Shown piece by piece: positions 25,592 through 38,851 of a stretch of DNA of 64,000 nt. Position 1 is the stretch's first letter. Every line of letters starts with the position of its first letter. The notes under the pieces were generated by a model. That model worked only from the letters and a program-made list of their open reading frames with translations. It was not told the DNA's origin and did not search any database. A program made the position numbers and the translations under genes. The stretch is from Letharia columbiana (lineage: Eukaryota > Ascomycota > Lecanoromycetes > Lecanorales > Parmeliaceae), in contig NW_023501113.1 of the NCBI RefSeq assembly GCF_014066305.1, positions 62,001 to 126,000 of the forward strand. Reading direction: 5' to 3'.

Positions 25592-26269
25592 TCTTATAGA
25601 ATTATGCCTTCATGATTAATAAGTGGAAGAGTAGTAAAAATAGTATACATACACGCTCGCTTGAAAATTAATGAAATAATAAAGAACTTTTAGTATTTAG
25701 AACTTTTAATATTACGATCTTCCTCGACGATAGTATGGATAGCGAGAGCTTACGTCTTAGTCTTCGCGTTAACGTCGTCGCTAGCTAGAGATATAGCGAG
25801 TATAGAAATCCTAGTCTAAAAGAAATCGATATAATAATAGACGAGTAGTAAACATAAGTATTTTAATAGATAATAGTAATTCCCGAGTTAATATTTTAGC
25901 GTAAAGGATATTAATAGAATAATGCGAGTTGATTAGTTGAGAGGTTCTAAATCAAACTAAGCCGTAGGCGCTAAACTTTAATTTAGCATTAAATTAGTTT
26001 AACATAAGCTTCTCCGTAATAAGCCACCTAGTCGACATTAATTATATCCAGCGACGGCGATAGTGAGGTTCGCGTATAATCTGATATGGTCTCGAAATAT
26101 ATTAAGGGTTATATTAATAAGGGGAGACGGCTTAGTAAGTCTAAAATGAGGTTGTTATAAAGTAATATAGGCCTAAGAAATCGGATTGCGAACGCGAAGA
26201 AAATAAAGCCGTTATAAAACATCGGACGATTTCAATTCATTCAAAAACGCGATGTCCGAGATATTGCCG
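25592..26269 (-). other. Gypsy 3' untranslated region
   Basis: This lies between the chromodomain frame and the 3' LTR. It is homologous to 62,540-63,215 of the other Gypsy copy (shared 'ttagcgcctacggct'), but here it is more AT-rich. The 77-codon plus-strand ORF at 26,252-26,485 runs antisense to the end of pol and is a shadow. Confidence 0.7.
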
Positions 26270-29200
26270 AGCTTAGTAAACTGCTTGCGGGTACCGCTTA
26301 TAGAAATCATCGATCATATCTTAACAATTTTCAAATTCGCCACCGTCCGAGTTATATTATTTAAGGTCCTTATCGAGGCCCTCTTATTTCACTTAGTACT
26401 TAAAGCGGTCGTTAATAAATTTAAAGGCGATAATCTCCTCCACCATCCATTCGATCCGGCCCTCGACAGTGACGTACTTCGGTAAAGAATTAATCTATCT
26501 AGATAAGAGGTCCATCGATACGAGGCTTAAGAGATTAAAGTAAAATACATTATAAATCTTCATACTCACTGAGAGCTCTAAGCGATATAAAGTTCCCACG
26601 AGACCTATCACTTTAAATAGACTATATCTCTTATTATTTAACTTCCATAACGATCGATTCGAAGTAATATTCTTACTGCTAAGAAAGACCATATTATCTA
26701 CTTTAAAAGTAATCTTCTAGCGTCGCTTATTAGCCTAGATTACTATAGCCTTTTAAATATAATCTATATTACTCCGAATATAGTCGAGAACCTACTACAT
26801 ATACTCGATAATATCTTCCGCTCGAGTAACGTCGAGGCGCTTACGAGTAATATTATAGTTGATAATATTTAAACTAAAACTCATTCGAGGATAGAAGCCC
26901 TTATTTATAAAGAATAATAAGATACCCGTGGCTGCGGATATAGCATCATTATCGACGAACTCGATAATAGATAATCATCTAGACTAATCGTCCTATATAT
27001 AATTATAGTATATTCGAAGATAGCGTTCTATATCCTAGTTAGCCCGTTTAATCTATTCGTCGATTTTAGAGTAAAAGGCTATTAATAACTTAGCCTCAAT
27101 TCCAAGTCGTTCATAGAAAATCTTTCATATTATCGATATGAATTAGAGGCTCTTATTCGAAATTATCGATACCGATAAATCGTATAAGCGAAAGATCTTC
27201 TTAAGTAACATGTTAACCGTCTTTTCGACCGTAGTTCCTTCGTCTATATTAGAGCACGCGATATAGTATCGTTCCTTAATAAGTCGGTCTATCGCTACCC
27301 AGATAGCGTTATATTCATCAGATATGAGTAAACCCATCACGAAGTCTATCGAGATATTCTACTATCGCTTTTAAGAGATCAATAGAGGTTATAGCAGACT
27401 ATATTCCCGATCGCGAGGGGCCTTAGATCTATAACAAGCGTAGTAATTCCGAACGTAGATAATAACGATAGCTTTCATATCTTATTAATAGTATTTCCGC
27501 TTAAGTAGCTTATAAGTACGGGCTACGTCGAGATATTCACATAAGGGTTAATTATATACTTCGCGAATAACGTCGATATATAGACCTTCTAATATTCATA
27601 AGCGATCCTTATAATAGAGTATTCTATTCTCTATAGAGTACTTATTAAGTATAACTCTATAGAGTTTATTCTTATCTTTTATAATTACCTTACGAATCTT
27701 ATTATAAAACTCATCCGCCTTATTCTCTTAGACTATTCTATGAAAGATAGAATCGTCGATAGTATATATTCTAACGTCGCTATTATTAAGTTTTAAATAA
27801 TTAGATATAAGTATTATCTGATACTACTATTTTAAGCGTTTATTCTTAGAGCTATTTAGCTTAAAACCGGCTATATATATAAATACGTCGGCCTTAACAT
27901 TCTAAGGTCTTAGACGATAGATGATTTTAATATTAAATTCGAATAATATATTTAAATAGCGGGCCTAGCGATAACTTAGATCTCTTTCTTTAGTAAAGTA
28001 TATTAAGCCTTTATAATCCGTAAAGATCTTAATAGAAATATCGATATATTCCAGCTTAGGACGCTAGTATTTTAAATAGCGAATAATAACTAGTAATTCC
28101 TTATTATAGATCTAATAGTTATACTTAGCTAAAGTAAGATTTTTACTATAGAAAGCTATCGAGTATAAGACTTCTTCGTTATTATACTGGAATAGAATAT
28201 TATTATTAACGTAATTAGAGGAGTCTATTTCGAGTATAGCGTTTTTCGATCTATCGAAATAGTATAGAACCGAAGCTCTTATAACGGCTATCTTTAGTAA
28301 ATAAAATACTTTCTAATAGGCCGGTGATTAATTAAATATCGCTTTCTTAATTATAAATTTTACTATTAGTTTTACGATCTTCGAGAAGTCTCTTATAAAT
28401 CGATAATAGAAGTTATAAAAGTTAATAAAGATTTATATCTCCTTTAAATTAATAGAGATAGATTATTTAATAATAGCTTAAATTTTAATAGAGTTTATTC
28501 GAAGACTATTAATCGAAATAAGAAGATCTAAAAACTTCGTCTCTTAAATATGAAACTCGTATTTAAGGATATCTACCTATAATCCGGCCTCCCGTAGCTT
28601 TTAAAGAATCTTTCGAATATACGTAATATATTCCTTTCTCGATCAACTATAAATAAGAATATCGTTAAGATAGACTTAACAGAAGTCGTTTAGATACTCG
28701 AATAGAATATTATTTATATACTGCTAATAGGTGGCTAAGCCATTAATTAGATCGAAGAGGAGTACCCGATACTTATATACGCTTAGAAAGATAACGAATA
28801 TAGTAAAATTCTTACTATCGGGGTGTATACGCAATTTATTAAATGCGGCTATAATATCTAATCGAGTAAGGTATTTATAACCCTAAATTCTTACAAGAAC
28901 CTTATCTATCAATAAAATTAAATATCGATTCCTCTTAATAATAGTATTCAGCCATCAATAGTCCATATAAAAGCGTAAGCCCCCGTTTGATTTTTCGGTA
29001 AATAGAACAGAGGATACGAATAAAGCATAACTAGGTATTATAAACCCCTTTTTCAGATGCTCGTTCAAATACTTCTTAACCTATTTCAACTTATATTCTG
29101 ATATAGAATAAACTCGACTCTTCGATAATCCGGCGGTACCGGCCTCTATAAATTTCAATTTATAATTATAAGGGCGGTGTGATAATAGTTCGTCTATCTT

Positions 29201-31573
29201 CGTTCTATCGAAAATATTCAAATAGTTATAATACTCGATAAGAAGTTTTCGTTTAATATCTTCAGGGCTAACGATCTCGATAACGCTAATTTAAATAAGG
29301 CAATTTAATCCATAACACCTCTTATACTTCTTTCCTAAGTTATAAAAATATAGCTTATTAATCGATATATGAGGATTACGTAGTTCCTTCGAAGGAAATA
29401 ACTTTTTTTATAATAAGTTATAGATCTCGTTCATAATAAGAATAAATAGTCGATTTCCCTTATTACGCGCTAATTAATAGTATAATATAATATTAATTTC
29501 GACGATATTAATAGATTATAGATTCATATCTCGTTTTTATCTTACGTTTCGGGAAGTAGATATAGACCTCTTTTCATTAATTAGTTCGCTAGAGACATCT
29601 AAGTCGATAGTAGAGTTTAAGTCGTCGTCATATACGGGTTAGAAAGGAGGTTTTTTCTTCAAGATAACCTATAGGGTAGGGGGTTTCGGTTTCAAATCTG
29701 GTAAGATAGCGAGATCCTCCGCTATCGAGGTCTTATTACCATTATAATTACAGCGGTCTAGCACGAAAAGAATCTTATCTTTCATCATATCGAGAAGCAC
29801 CCCATACTTATTCATCCATAATTTTCCCAAAATCATATTATATATAAGAGAGGCGATAAGTATAGAATATATCCTCTCTCGATAGCTATTTACTATTATT
29901 ATTAAAAGTAGATAGTAGATAATAGGCTTCTTCGCGATTCGGCTATTATAATTCTTTAGAGGTTTAGGTTTCGATAGTAGAATCGGTTCTAATAGCAATT
30001 CTTCGCAAACTCTATAAATTAAGAACTTATTAATAACTATATATACTCTAATACACTTACTATCGATAAAGACGTTTTAAAGTAAGTATTTTCGTTCTTA
30101 TAACGATAGCGTAACTTCTATTCTAAAAGAACGGCGTATTAAAGAATTATTAAGAGTATTTAGTAGGTATACGTTATAGATTTCCCTTACCGTGACTTTA
30201 ATAGAGGCTATTCGTTTCCCGAATCCTTAGAGGCTTTATAAGCGTCGATTAGTAGATTTATTTTATATTCGTTATCGATAATAAATTCGTAGATTTCTGC
30301 TTTTTATAAGGCCTTTTTTCTAGCGTTAGTCTATTTCTATATTAGATAATCGCGTTTTATATAGCTCGTCTTTCTATAATTAAAATATATTAAGTCCCTT
30401 AAATCTACATTGATTATCGCTTTCGATATACTCTAAAAGGTACTCGGGGTATAAGCACTCGATTTAGTAGCGAAAGATATATAATTCTTAGTTATAGCGA
30501 TAATCGTCTTTCTTATCCGAGTTACGATAGTTTTAAAAGTCGTTTTATCGACGATTAAAGCTAGACGTAGTTTATAGTTTACGCGCTATAAGTTATTATT
30601 ATCTATAAGATATTCCTTAATATCCCTCAAGGATATAGACTTATAACCAGGAAGGGCTATGAAAACGAAGTAAAGTCGAGTATATGTTCGTAGCTTAATA
30701 TTCAAATTATTCCTCAAATAGATTTCGTTATAGTTAAGTATAGAATCGAGTCTAACGAGTTCTATATAGAACCTATTAAAGAGTTAAGTTATCTATTAGA
30801 GGAAATCATATTCGCATCTTACCTTCTCACAACGATCCATCTCTTCATAAATCTCAGCCAGCTGATCCATAACCTCGCTAACTAACGTATAGAGATTTAT
30901 AATACCTTTACGTCTCCTATTCAAAGTATAAAAGATCACTTCCCCACCTATACGTAACAGAAGATAGGTGATCCAAGACATCTCGATGAGATAGTAATCC
31001 TTATTACCCAATAACTTTTCCTCCATTTTAACTAACCAATCCTCCCATACGAGATCCTTATCATCGATAAAGAAGAGAGGATCCAATAGCTTAATAGACT
31101 TCTCTTTTCTATAGGTGGGGTATAGAACTTAGACGGGCTTTATTGAGGTTAACGCTTATATCTTAGAAATAGTTTATGAATCCCTAAGCATATCTAACCG
31201 CATTATCATTAGCTATTACCGAAGCTCCCTATTCTATTCTTATAGCTCCTCAGCCTTAATACTAACTTACTTTAAGCGTTATTAGACCTTATCCCATTAA
31301 TTTACTACCTTATCCTTCTCAACCTTAAGATCGATATACCATTTAGCTATATCTCGAAACTGGTCTCGTTAATAGCGGAGATCGCGGAGTATAGTAAGAA
31401 ATTAATTAGACTTCTCATCGGCCTAATTACATAATTAGTCGACGCTAATAACCTACTATAAGTTCGTAATAGCCGCGATATCCTCCGCTATATCGTCAGG
31501 TAGTAAGAACTATCATCGATCGAATATCTAAGTAAGAAGGTTACTAACTCGATTCATCTTACTTAGTTACATA
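26270..31573 (-). pseudogene. Gypsy gag-pol polyprotein, RIP-inactivated
   Basis: The order on the minus strand follows a chromodomain Gypsy. Gag lies near 31,573-30,300, with an open 96-codon piece at 31,086-30,796 that begins MDPLFFIDDKD. An aspartic-protease/spacer region follows at 29,998-29,669, containing 'MILGKLWMNKYG', the usual 'ILGxxWL' motif. Reverse transcriptase is around 29,000-28,640, where the catalytic box reads 'YLND' instead of YxDD. RNase H comes next, then an integrase core at 27,340-27,143 with 'YNAIWVAIDRLIKERYY', a 65-codon post-integrase piece at 26,692-26,495 and the chromodomain region to about 26,270. Stops and the damaged catalytic box mean no active enzyme. The best intact stretches are under 110 codons. 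Confidence 0.88.
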
Positions 31574-32101
31574 TTAGAAATAATGATTTTAAAATAAAGA
31601 TAAGAGAGTTACGTTATTTCTCCCGATTCTTTAATATTATAGATACTAAGCGAAGGAGAGAAAAGAAAAACTTCTTACAACACCTTTTATAAGGCTTCAC
31701 TGCAAATTCGAAAAATAATATTATATTTTGCGAAGACTTTTTTTTCCCTGGTTTACAGATCGTTTAGACTGCCGTGAAAACTATAGATAATCTAAATATC
31801 GTTCTTTTAAATGCTTTCACTTCGCTTAGAGGGTTAGTTATATAATTATTAAGTTAGATAGCGATTTCTTTAAATTTACTAGTCGTATAAATAAACTAGT
31901 TTAGTAATTACTTTATCCCTCTGACTAATTACGAGGCCATTACGCTATCTCGATAGATACTCTTTATAACGTATTACCTATATAATAGATTTACCTAGAA
32001 ATACGATGACTTAACTTAATATCTTATCAAAGCCCCTATTAACAGATTTCTTAAATTCGTCTACTAATTCGAATATAGTAAGTAGGGTAACCTAGTTATA
32101 G

Positions 32102-32284
32102 TATTAGAATCGGTATAGATATAGTATTAATATAGATATATTAAATAAGATAACTAGATATCGAATAGCTATATAGATAGAAGGCATTAGGTAGTAGCAG
32201 ATAGCTTTACCAAGATACGCTAGGCCCTAATAGGCCATAGGGCTAGATGGTATGTTAAGGAAGATGCAGGGTACGGTCGTAACA
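32102..32284 (-). repeat. Gypsy 5' LTR (183 bp)
   Basis: This is the right-hand LTR on the plus strand and the 5' LTR in element orientation. It keeps more G and C than its partner at 25397-25579, for example the tip GTCGTAACA where the partner has GTTATAATA. Confidence 0.93.
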
Positions 32285-32466
32285 CTAAGTACTTTAAAGT
32301 ATAAAACTTCTATATATAAATTTTTAATAGGAAAAGCGCGAGAGAGCTATTAGATTAATTTAGTCGGTTTAATTAAAGAGCGTAGCGAATTTAAATTTAT
32401 AATTAATTATATATATAAATTTAAGATTTTTAAGCTTAGCTCTATCTTATTCTATTATATATATTA

Positions 32467-35400
32467 ATAGATTAGATAAATTAATATTATAAAAGAAATA
32501 ATAAAGACTATACTATAACGCTAAGCTTTAATAATATTAAAGTATTTATTCTTATTAAATATATACTTATAAAAATTATATTATTAAAAATTAATAGTAT
32601 TAATAATAAAGAAAACGCTTAAGATCTTTTAATAATAAATAAATAACTCTAGTTTAGTCTTTACTCGCTATTAATAGAGATATATATCTTATAAACTCTA
32701 AGTCTTTCGAATTAAGATATTTAAGATCTTCTTATTATTATTAATAATAAAATCTTATAACTTATAAAGATCTATATTACGATTAGCTAGACGTTTCTAA
32801 ATTTATTTATTAATCTCTCTAAATTACGCTTTTATTATAATATTAAAAATTTATTAACGAAAGCGAGAATATTATATAAATCTAGTATTTTTATATCTTA
32901 TTAAGTACTTAATATAATTTTTAAAATTAATATCTCTTATATAAATATTATAAAAAGAGACTATATTATTTAAAAATAGTATCGAAAACGCTATATAAGC
33001 GATATTTAACGAATAATTATATTTATTAATTATATTATATTTTAAAAAGTATAAAGAGATATTCGCTTTAATCGAAGATAAAAATATATAATTAAGTTAT
33101 TCTTAAAGTATATAAAGCTTTATTAGATTTATTATAAGATTTAATATATATAACTTTTTAATAAAGACTTCTAAATTATTAATATAATTTAAAATTAAAT
33201 AATTAAAGTTAATAAATTTATTATTTTAAAGACTCTTTAAAGACTCTCTAAAGGCTCTTCGAAGGTTTTTATTAAAGAGATCTTTTTATAAATTAAAAAT
33301 TAAAAAATAAATAGAGAAGAATAAAAGAATTTTAAGAAGGAAAGAAAAACGAAGTTATAATATTTAAAAGATCCTCTAAAGACTCTTTAAGGGCTCTTCG
33401 AGAGCTTCTATTAAAGAAGTTATCTTTATAAACTCGAGAGAATAAGAGAAAGAGAGATAATTAGAAAATATTATAACTATATATCTACGTTTAAAACTTT
33501 TTTTTTAGAATTTAAATTCTTTTAAAATCTCTATACTCTTATATTTCTTTATATACTTACTATCTTTCTTCTTATTATTATCTAGAATATTTAATATATT
33601 ATTAATAATATAATTATTTATTAATAATTAAGATAAGCGACTTTAATCGATATAAAATCCTCGATAATTAAGATAATATTTAATTAAGTAGATTAGCTAG
33701 ATCTCGATATATTAATAATATATATAAAATCTTCGCTAATATTTATAATTAAATTCGCTTTCGCTTCTATTTAAAAAGAAGGATTTTATATTTAATATTT
33801 AGAGTTTTTAAAATTAGAAGAAAAGTCTTTAAATTACTTTTAAGATATTCTATATCTAACTAATTATATAATCTTTATATTTATATTAATATCTTTTAAT
33901 ATAAGATATATTTATCTAAATATATACTTTAATAATTAATATTTTTTTCGCTATTATTAATTATAATAAATAAAAAGATAAAGACTTTAAATTTATTATA
34001 TTCTCGATTAAGTAAAGGGTAAAGTTATTTAAATAATTCTTTTAATATCTATTATAAATAATCTATAACTTAATAATTTAAAGTTTTATATTAAATTCGA
34101 TTTTCTAATAAATGTTATATATTTCTTACTTTAATTTATCGAGCTTAATATAGAAATTAATAATTAAATTCTAATTCTTTATAAAATAAGCTAAGACTAA
34201 TATTTTTTTATTTTAAATATAAAATTAAAGTATTTTTAGCGAGATATTATTTTTAATAAAAGCGAACGTAGTAGACTATTAATTTCGAGTTTATCTATTC
34301 GATAATCGCCGAGCCGAGGTAATATTTTAGCTTTAAAAATCGCGTCTTTCAAGAACGCGACTTTTTTATATTCTTCTTTACTATTTTATTAAATATAATT
34401 TAATATAGCTAAAATTGCTACCCTATCTTAGCCTAATAAGAACGAACTATATAAGACTTAGAAACGTTAAAAAAAAGAGGCTACGATCGAGGCAAGGAAG
34501 GAAAAACTCAAGTAACGTGATATTCTTCTCCGACGTATATCTATACTATCTAAGTATTAACCACTATAAATCGAGTATCGTATACCCGTTAGTTACTTTT
34601 CGAATAACTTTACAGTTCTCTTATATTTAGTATTTAGCCTTATATAGACTACTACTATCTAAGATATACTTTATAAAAGTATAAATTTATATACTTCTCG
34701 ATAGAGTCCTTTAGATCCTTACTGGAAACTCACCCGTATTCCGGAGCTAAAAATCTTCGTCGCTATTACAATCTATATAGAAATCTATCGCTTTTCTACT
34801 ATTTATAATTATTGAAGAATTAATAAGTAAGATTACTTAAGAAAGATAGAAAAGATAGATAATCTCGATAACCTTCCACTCTACTTTCTACTCTATCGAA
34901 ACTAGTATAAGATAATTATAAATGATAAAACTTGAAGATCGTTCGATAGTATTTTATATATCGTTTAAATCGTTAGAAGAAAGAATTTCGGAGGTTTAGT
35001 AAAGAAATAAGTAGTAATAGTAAGGGAGTATAAAAGATTAGAGGGGGATACGCTGTCTATAAAATCTCTTTATATAAGAAAAGAACTTATATAAAATAAT
35101 TCTACTATAGAAAGAATTAAATAAAGTCTATATAATAGATTATAATTATTTAATATAAATTATATAGTAGTTTTATAGTAGTAATATAAATAATAATACT
35201 AGAATTCTTAAATATTATCTTTCGACGATTATCGAATAAAGATAGTATATATAATATCGCGATTATTTCTTTCTATTATAAAAGAAATAGATATATAACG
35301 ACTTATAATTTAAATCTTAATAAGATTAAGTCTTAATTTTATAGATATCGTAAATAAAGTTTAAATATAGTACTACGATCTTAAATAGTTTAAGAATATT

Positions 35401-36300
35401 ATATATATTATAGCGAATAAATATAGACGTAGAACTTAATATAGACGTAAGAGAACTCGAAGAAGTTATTCTACGGCGTATTACTCTTACTATCTTATAT
35501 ATATAATTTTTTTTTAATCTCTTCGCTTATATAGTAGACGTTTCTAAGTAATCTCTATCTTTCTTAAATATCTTTCTTATTTTATCTCTTTTATATACTT
35601 TCGAGCTAGTTACTATTATCTCGAAATCGTTAATATCTTAATTCTCTTTTATTTAAAACTATTCTTTATAAGTATAATTAAAGAATTAAAAGGCTAGATA
35701 ATTATAGTATTAAAATTAATTTTACTAAGTAATCTTCGTTTAAGAGATAAATATAAAGTATTAGAGATAAAGAGTAAGAATATAGAAAGATCTTAAAGAT
35801 AATTTCGATTATTTCTATTATTAATACGCGATATAGCTATCTTAAATATAGTATATTAATTAATAATAAAAGTAAATTAATTAGAAAAGATTATATTAAT
35901 ATATTATAATAGATTAAATAGAAGAAATCGATTTATAAAGTCTTAAATATAAATTATTAAATCTTAATCGAGATTTTTAAAAAGTATTAAATTATCTACT
36001 ATTTATATATATTAAAAACTATATAATTAAAATTTAATTTTATAGTATTATTAAAAAGCGTATAAATAGTTCTATAACTCTATAGATTTACTTTATTATT
36101 ATATTATAAATAATATGAAAAAAATTAAAGAAAATAGATTTAAAAGTTTTAAAGTTCTTTTTCAACTTTCTCTTTTAGATATACCCGTATATACCCGCGT
36201 TTAAATTAAAAATAAAGAGATAAGATATATTTTAGACTAAAAATAGTAAAATTCGATGGTTTAATTAATTACTAGCCTCTTAGCGTAGAAGCTATTTAGA
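32467..36300. other. AT-rich RIP-degraded block, no gene
   Basis: No convincing reading frame is present; the 71-codon ORF at 34,415-34,630 has no recognisable content. A short direct repeat occurs at about 33,226 and 33,366 (shared 'ggctcttcga', about 140 bp apart). Around 35,010-35,110 the sequence ('agagggggata', then 'tctataaaatctctt') resembles 51,390-51,480 at the upstream end of the Copia remnant, so a Copia LTR fragment is likely here. GC rises and stops thin out from about 36,300, where the gene island begins. Confidence 0.6.
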
Positions 36301-36689
36301 ATTTTAACTCTTAAGTATTAAGAAAGTAAGCTTTCCAATAAGCGAATTACTATATTTCCCTAGTTTGGATTTCAATGAGATAAATCAAGGTCGTTTATCG
36401 GCAACTCGGGAGGTGTAACTAGAGAGAATCACCTCAACTTTTGGCTGTCAGGGCTTCACAGCGCGCCTCTTACCTCACTGTGGATAAACGTTTCCCCGAG
36501 TTACCGACTTTAGGGGCACCCGCGAATCCTTATACAACAACAACATTTAATCCTCATCACCAATCTTCTAGAAGCCTACATCACTATCTCATAATGTTAC
36601 CGAAAAGTGAAAAATGGCTCGATAGTCATCGACCAACACACTGTGTTAAAGTTATTGTGCTCACTGTAAGCAGATGTGGTGGCAATGGT

Positions 36690-37190
36690 ATTGGTGGAGC
36701 ATTGAAAGCTTAATCCACTTATTGAGCAGGGAAGAAGAGATTTTCTCACTCGGCCCGTGGCGCCTTCTTACCACTAATTTACTCAAGTTGATTTCTTGGG
36801 TACGCTTTCAGGCTCTTGGCAAGCCTCATCGAACCTATATCGTCCTTGTCCATCATTGCCGTGTTCCTTTTCCGTTTCCCGTAATGTTCAAACCATCTGC
36901 AGGAAGCTTCTTATGGATTGTATTTCTGAAAATACGCACAGTTTGATCTCCGCCAACCTCCTCGATGTATGTCTTAGCTTCAGTCTCAGAGGCCACCCCT
37001 AAGCCATTGACCCCATCAATGTGTCATTGTGCACTGAGATAATATAACGGGACCATGGTCTCTCGACCTTTGGCTTCGGTATCCATCCGTCTACTTCCAT
37101 CGCCACCTTGAGTGTATCGTACAGAGACATGCTGTCTCCCTGTGCGGAATTGAGAGCAGCGCAGACCCTGCCTTTTCCTGTCCTTTTCAT
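36690..37190 (-). pseudogene. Decayed gene remnant, function unknown
   Basis: On the minus strand an ORF from 37,190 to 36,999 reads MKRTGKGRV... and contains 'DGWIPKPKVERPWSRY'. A different frame then becomes open over about 37,010-36,850 ('SETEAKTYIEEVGGDQTVR') and a third over about 36,840-36,760 ('NDGQGRYRFDEACQEPE'). No intron with GT-AG borders joins the frames. This looks like a real gene that has taken frameshifts, divergent from the rhodopsin-like gene 54 bp away. I do not recognise the family, and it could also be chance open frames in GC-richer DNA. Confidence 0.3.
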
Positions 37191-37243
37191 TATACATTTG
37201 TCGCCGCTGCGTGTTGTTCTAGCAATAAGTCAATTGAACTGGA

Positions 37244-38851
37244 ATGTTTGCTTCGCTATACTCAACAGTATCATTGCCGCCCGACGTGAGCCGCGGGTAT
37301 CAATATGTTGCAGTGCAGTGGTCGCTAGTCTCTGTTGCGATAGTCGTAGTGCTCTTGCGGTTCAGTAGTCGAGGCATGCTCCGAAGGAAGATAGGAGTGG
37401 ATGATTACACAATTTTGGCTGCTTTGGTATCATACACTAGCCCCTACAACGGATGCAGTCAGCGACCCTTTCGCTAATAGTGTCGAAGGCATGTGCCCTC
37501 ATTCAAAGCGTCATCGCTATCTTCCAGGTCAAGAAGGGATTCGGTCGAAACATTCAATACTTAGATCCTACGCAAATCAAAGACATCACTCGAGATGTTT
37601 TTGTCACAATTTTGTTCAACATTATTGGCACTTCCTTTGTCAGGGTCTCCGTTTGTCTGTTTATCCTGCAGCTCCTGCCCTTCACAGAGAGGTTAATCCG
37701 TTGGTAGGTAGTCCTCGCATTTGGTACAGAATGTGACCTTTTGTCATTATGTATTGAAAGCCGAGAAGGTTGCTAACGGCTGGCAGGTGGACCTACGGGC
37801 TCATGGTATTCTTCGCCGTCACTGCGATGGCCACGTTTCTTTCCATGTGCTTTCAATGCATCCCAATCCGAGGAATTTGGGACGAAACCATCAATGCACA
37901 TTGCATATCAACAGCTGCAACCACCAAGATCAACCAAGCGTCGGGCGGTATGTAATCCGCAACTGTCGGTTTTCTAGCCGTAGCTCACCTGATAACAGCA
38001 TTTTCGGTTTTCATGGACGTCCTTTGCGTTCTGCTTCCTATCATGGTGTTCCGGAAACTCCAAATCAGTTGGCGAAATAAGTTGGCTGTGTTTGTTCTGC
38101 TAGGACTTGGCCTTTTGTAAGGCCATAAAGATCTTCTGGGGGATCGCCGGTGATTCTGATCCTTTCATAGTACCGCAGGAGCGGCTATTGCGAGGATAGT
38201 CTTGTACGATTTTGGGAGCGAAAACCTTACATGTAGGTTTACTCGGCTACCAGTACCATGTTCCGAGTGGCTGAACGTCTTGTAGGGGACCTCGTTCCGG
38301 ATGCGATTTGGTCTTGGTGAGACTTCCTAGTGCAAAAACTTCTCTTATTCTTCCTGTCACCGAACTCATGAGGCCTTAGCGTCGAACAAAACATCGGCAT
38401 AATCGTAGCCTCTATGCCAGCCCTTCGCCAGCTCTTCACCGTGTTCAAGCTACAACGCAACGTTCAGCACTCGCACTCCTCCGAGAAGCCCTTCGCTGGA
38501 GCTAACCACTTCATCACATCACCGCTGAGAACATCGTTTGAGGGAATGCAGTTCGACAAGACCCCGTCCCTTGACTCACCAGTCAACAATATTACAGAGC
38601 AGATGGAACTCAAACAAAAGGTGGACAGTGGAAACAAAGTGAGTCCTACTACAAGCATGACGTCACGGCTAGCGTGTTTGAGCTTGTCAGCAGAAAAGCT
38701 GCAAGGCGTTGAAGAAGATCATAATGCCAAAGCGAGGGAATGCACCGAGAAGTGGGAGGAAAGGCGTGAGAGTATGCCAACTTTGGGGAATCTAGCGGTG
38801 TTGAGGTACTCGTGCGGGATCGAGGGAGGATCCCCTAGGCTGGAAACTTAG
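37244..38851 (+). CDS. Fungal rhodopsin-like (PTH11-type) seven-helix membrane protein
   Basis: Seven exons (37244-37426, 37459-37703, 37787-37947, 37999-38116, 38171-38232, 38286-38316, 38380-38851) join in frame into 423 residues. The start has the family layout: 'LPPDVSRG' at residues 11-18, helix 1 at about 22-41, then 'GVDDY' at 51-55 matching the usual GWDDY. Further hallmarks are 'CFQCIPI' after helix 4, 'CVLLPIMVF' in helix 5, 'LLGLGLFTAGAA' in helix 6 and 'NIGIIVASMPALRQLF' in helix 7, followed by a polar tail of about 140 residues. Introns 2-6 are 83, 51, 54, 53 and 63 nt with GT-AG ends, and intron 2 has a GCTAAC branch site. Intron 1 would be only 32 nt. Family members are membrane proteins of fungi, some linked to surface sensing (Pth11). 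The ligand is unknown. It overlaps the facing ORF at its stop. Confidence 0.88.

Larger units (their letters stand above)
25397..32284 (-). mobile_element. Gypsy (chromodomain type) LTR retrotransposon, full length, inactivated
   Basis: This 6,888-bp element has 183-bp LTRs at 25397-25579 and 32102-32284 and a 5-bp target duplication, CTAAG (25392-25396 and 32285-32289). A C-tract at 25580-25591, the complement of a polypurine tract, lies just inside the left LTR, which places the 3' end on the left and transcription on the minus strand. LTR differences are mostly G/A and C/T exchanges, consistent with RIP after insertion. The interior encodes gag, protease, reverse transcriptase, RNase H, integrase and a chromodomain region in that order on the minus strand, all broken. 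It sits in an R2 copy. Confidence 0.93.
24871..32466 (+). mobile_element. R2 copy interrupted by a Gypsy retrotransposon
   Basis: Positions 24,871-25,396 match the second half of the R2 at 22-24.6 kb (module with 'cgcttacggcc', then the 'attaatagaattaatag' run). The match resumes at 32,285 with 'ctaagtactttaaagtataaaacttct' and ends at '...ttctattatatatattaat' near 32,466. The inverted copy at 4790-4860 shows the uninterrupted junction. The Gypsy element at 25,397-32,284 is therefore inserted in R2. Confidence 0.75.

Noticed and set aside
26252..26485. 77-codon plus-strand ORF
   Set aside because: It runs antisense to the end of the Gypsy pol frame (chromodomain region) and has no independent support.
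34415..34630. 71-codon ORF in AT-rich DNA
   Set aside because: It lies in RIP-degraded sequence with no homologue recognised; open by chance.
36441..37002. Three plus-strand ORFs of 68-90 codons upstream of the rhodopsin-like gene
   Set aside because: They have no recognisable content and no splice sites connecting them to the downstream gene; the minus strand looks more protein-like.
37108..38460. Separate short plus- and minus-strand ORFs within the rhodopsin-like locus
   Set aside because: The seven-exon model explains the locus with one continuous frame; the others are shadows or read through introns.
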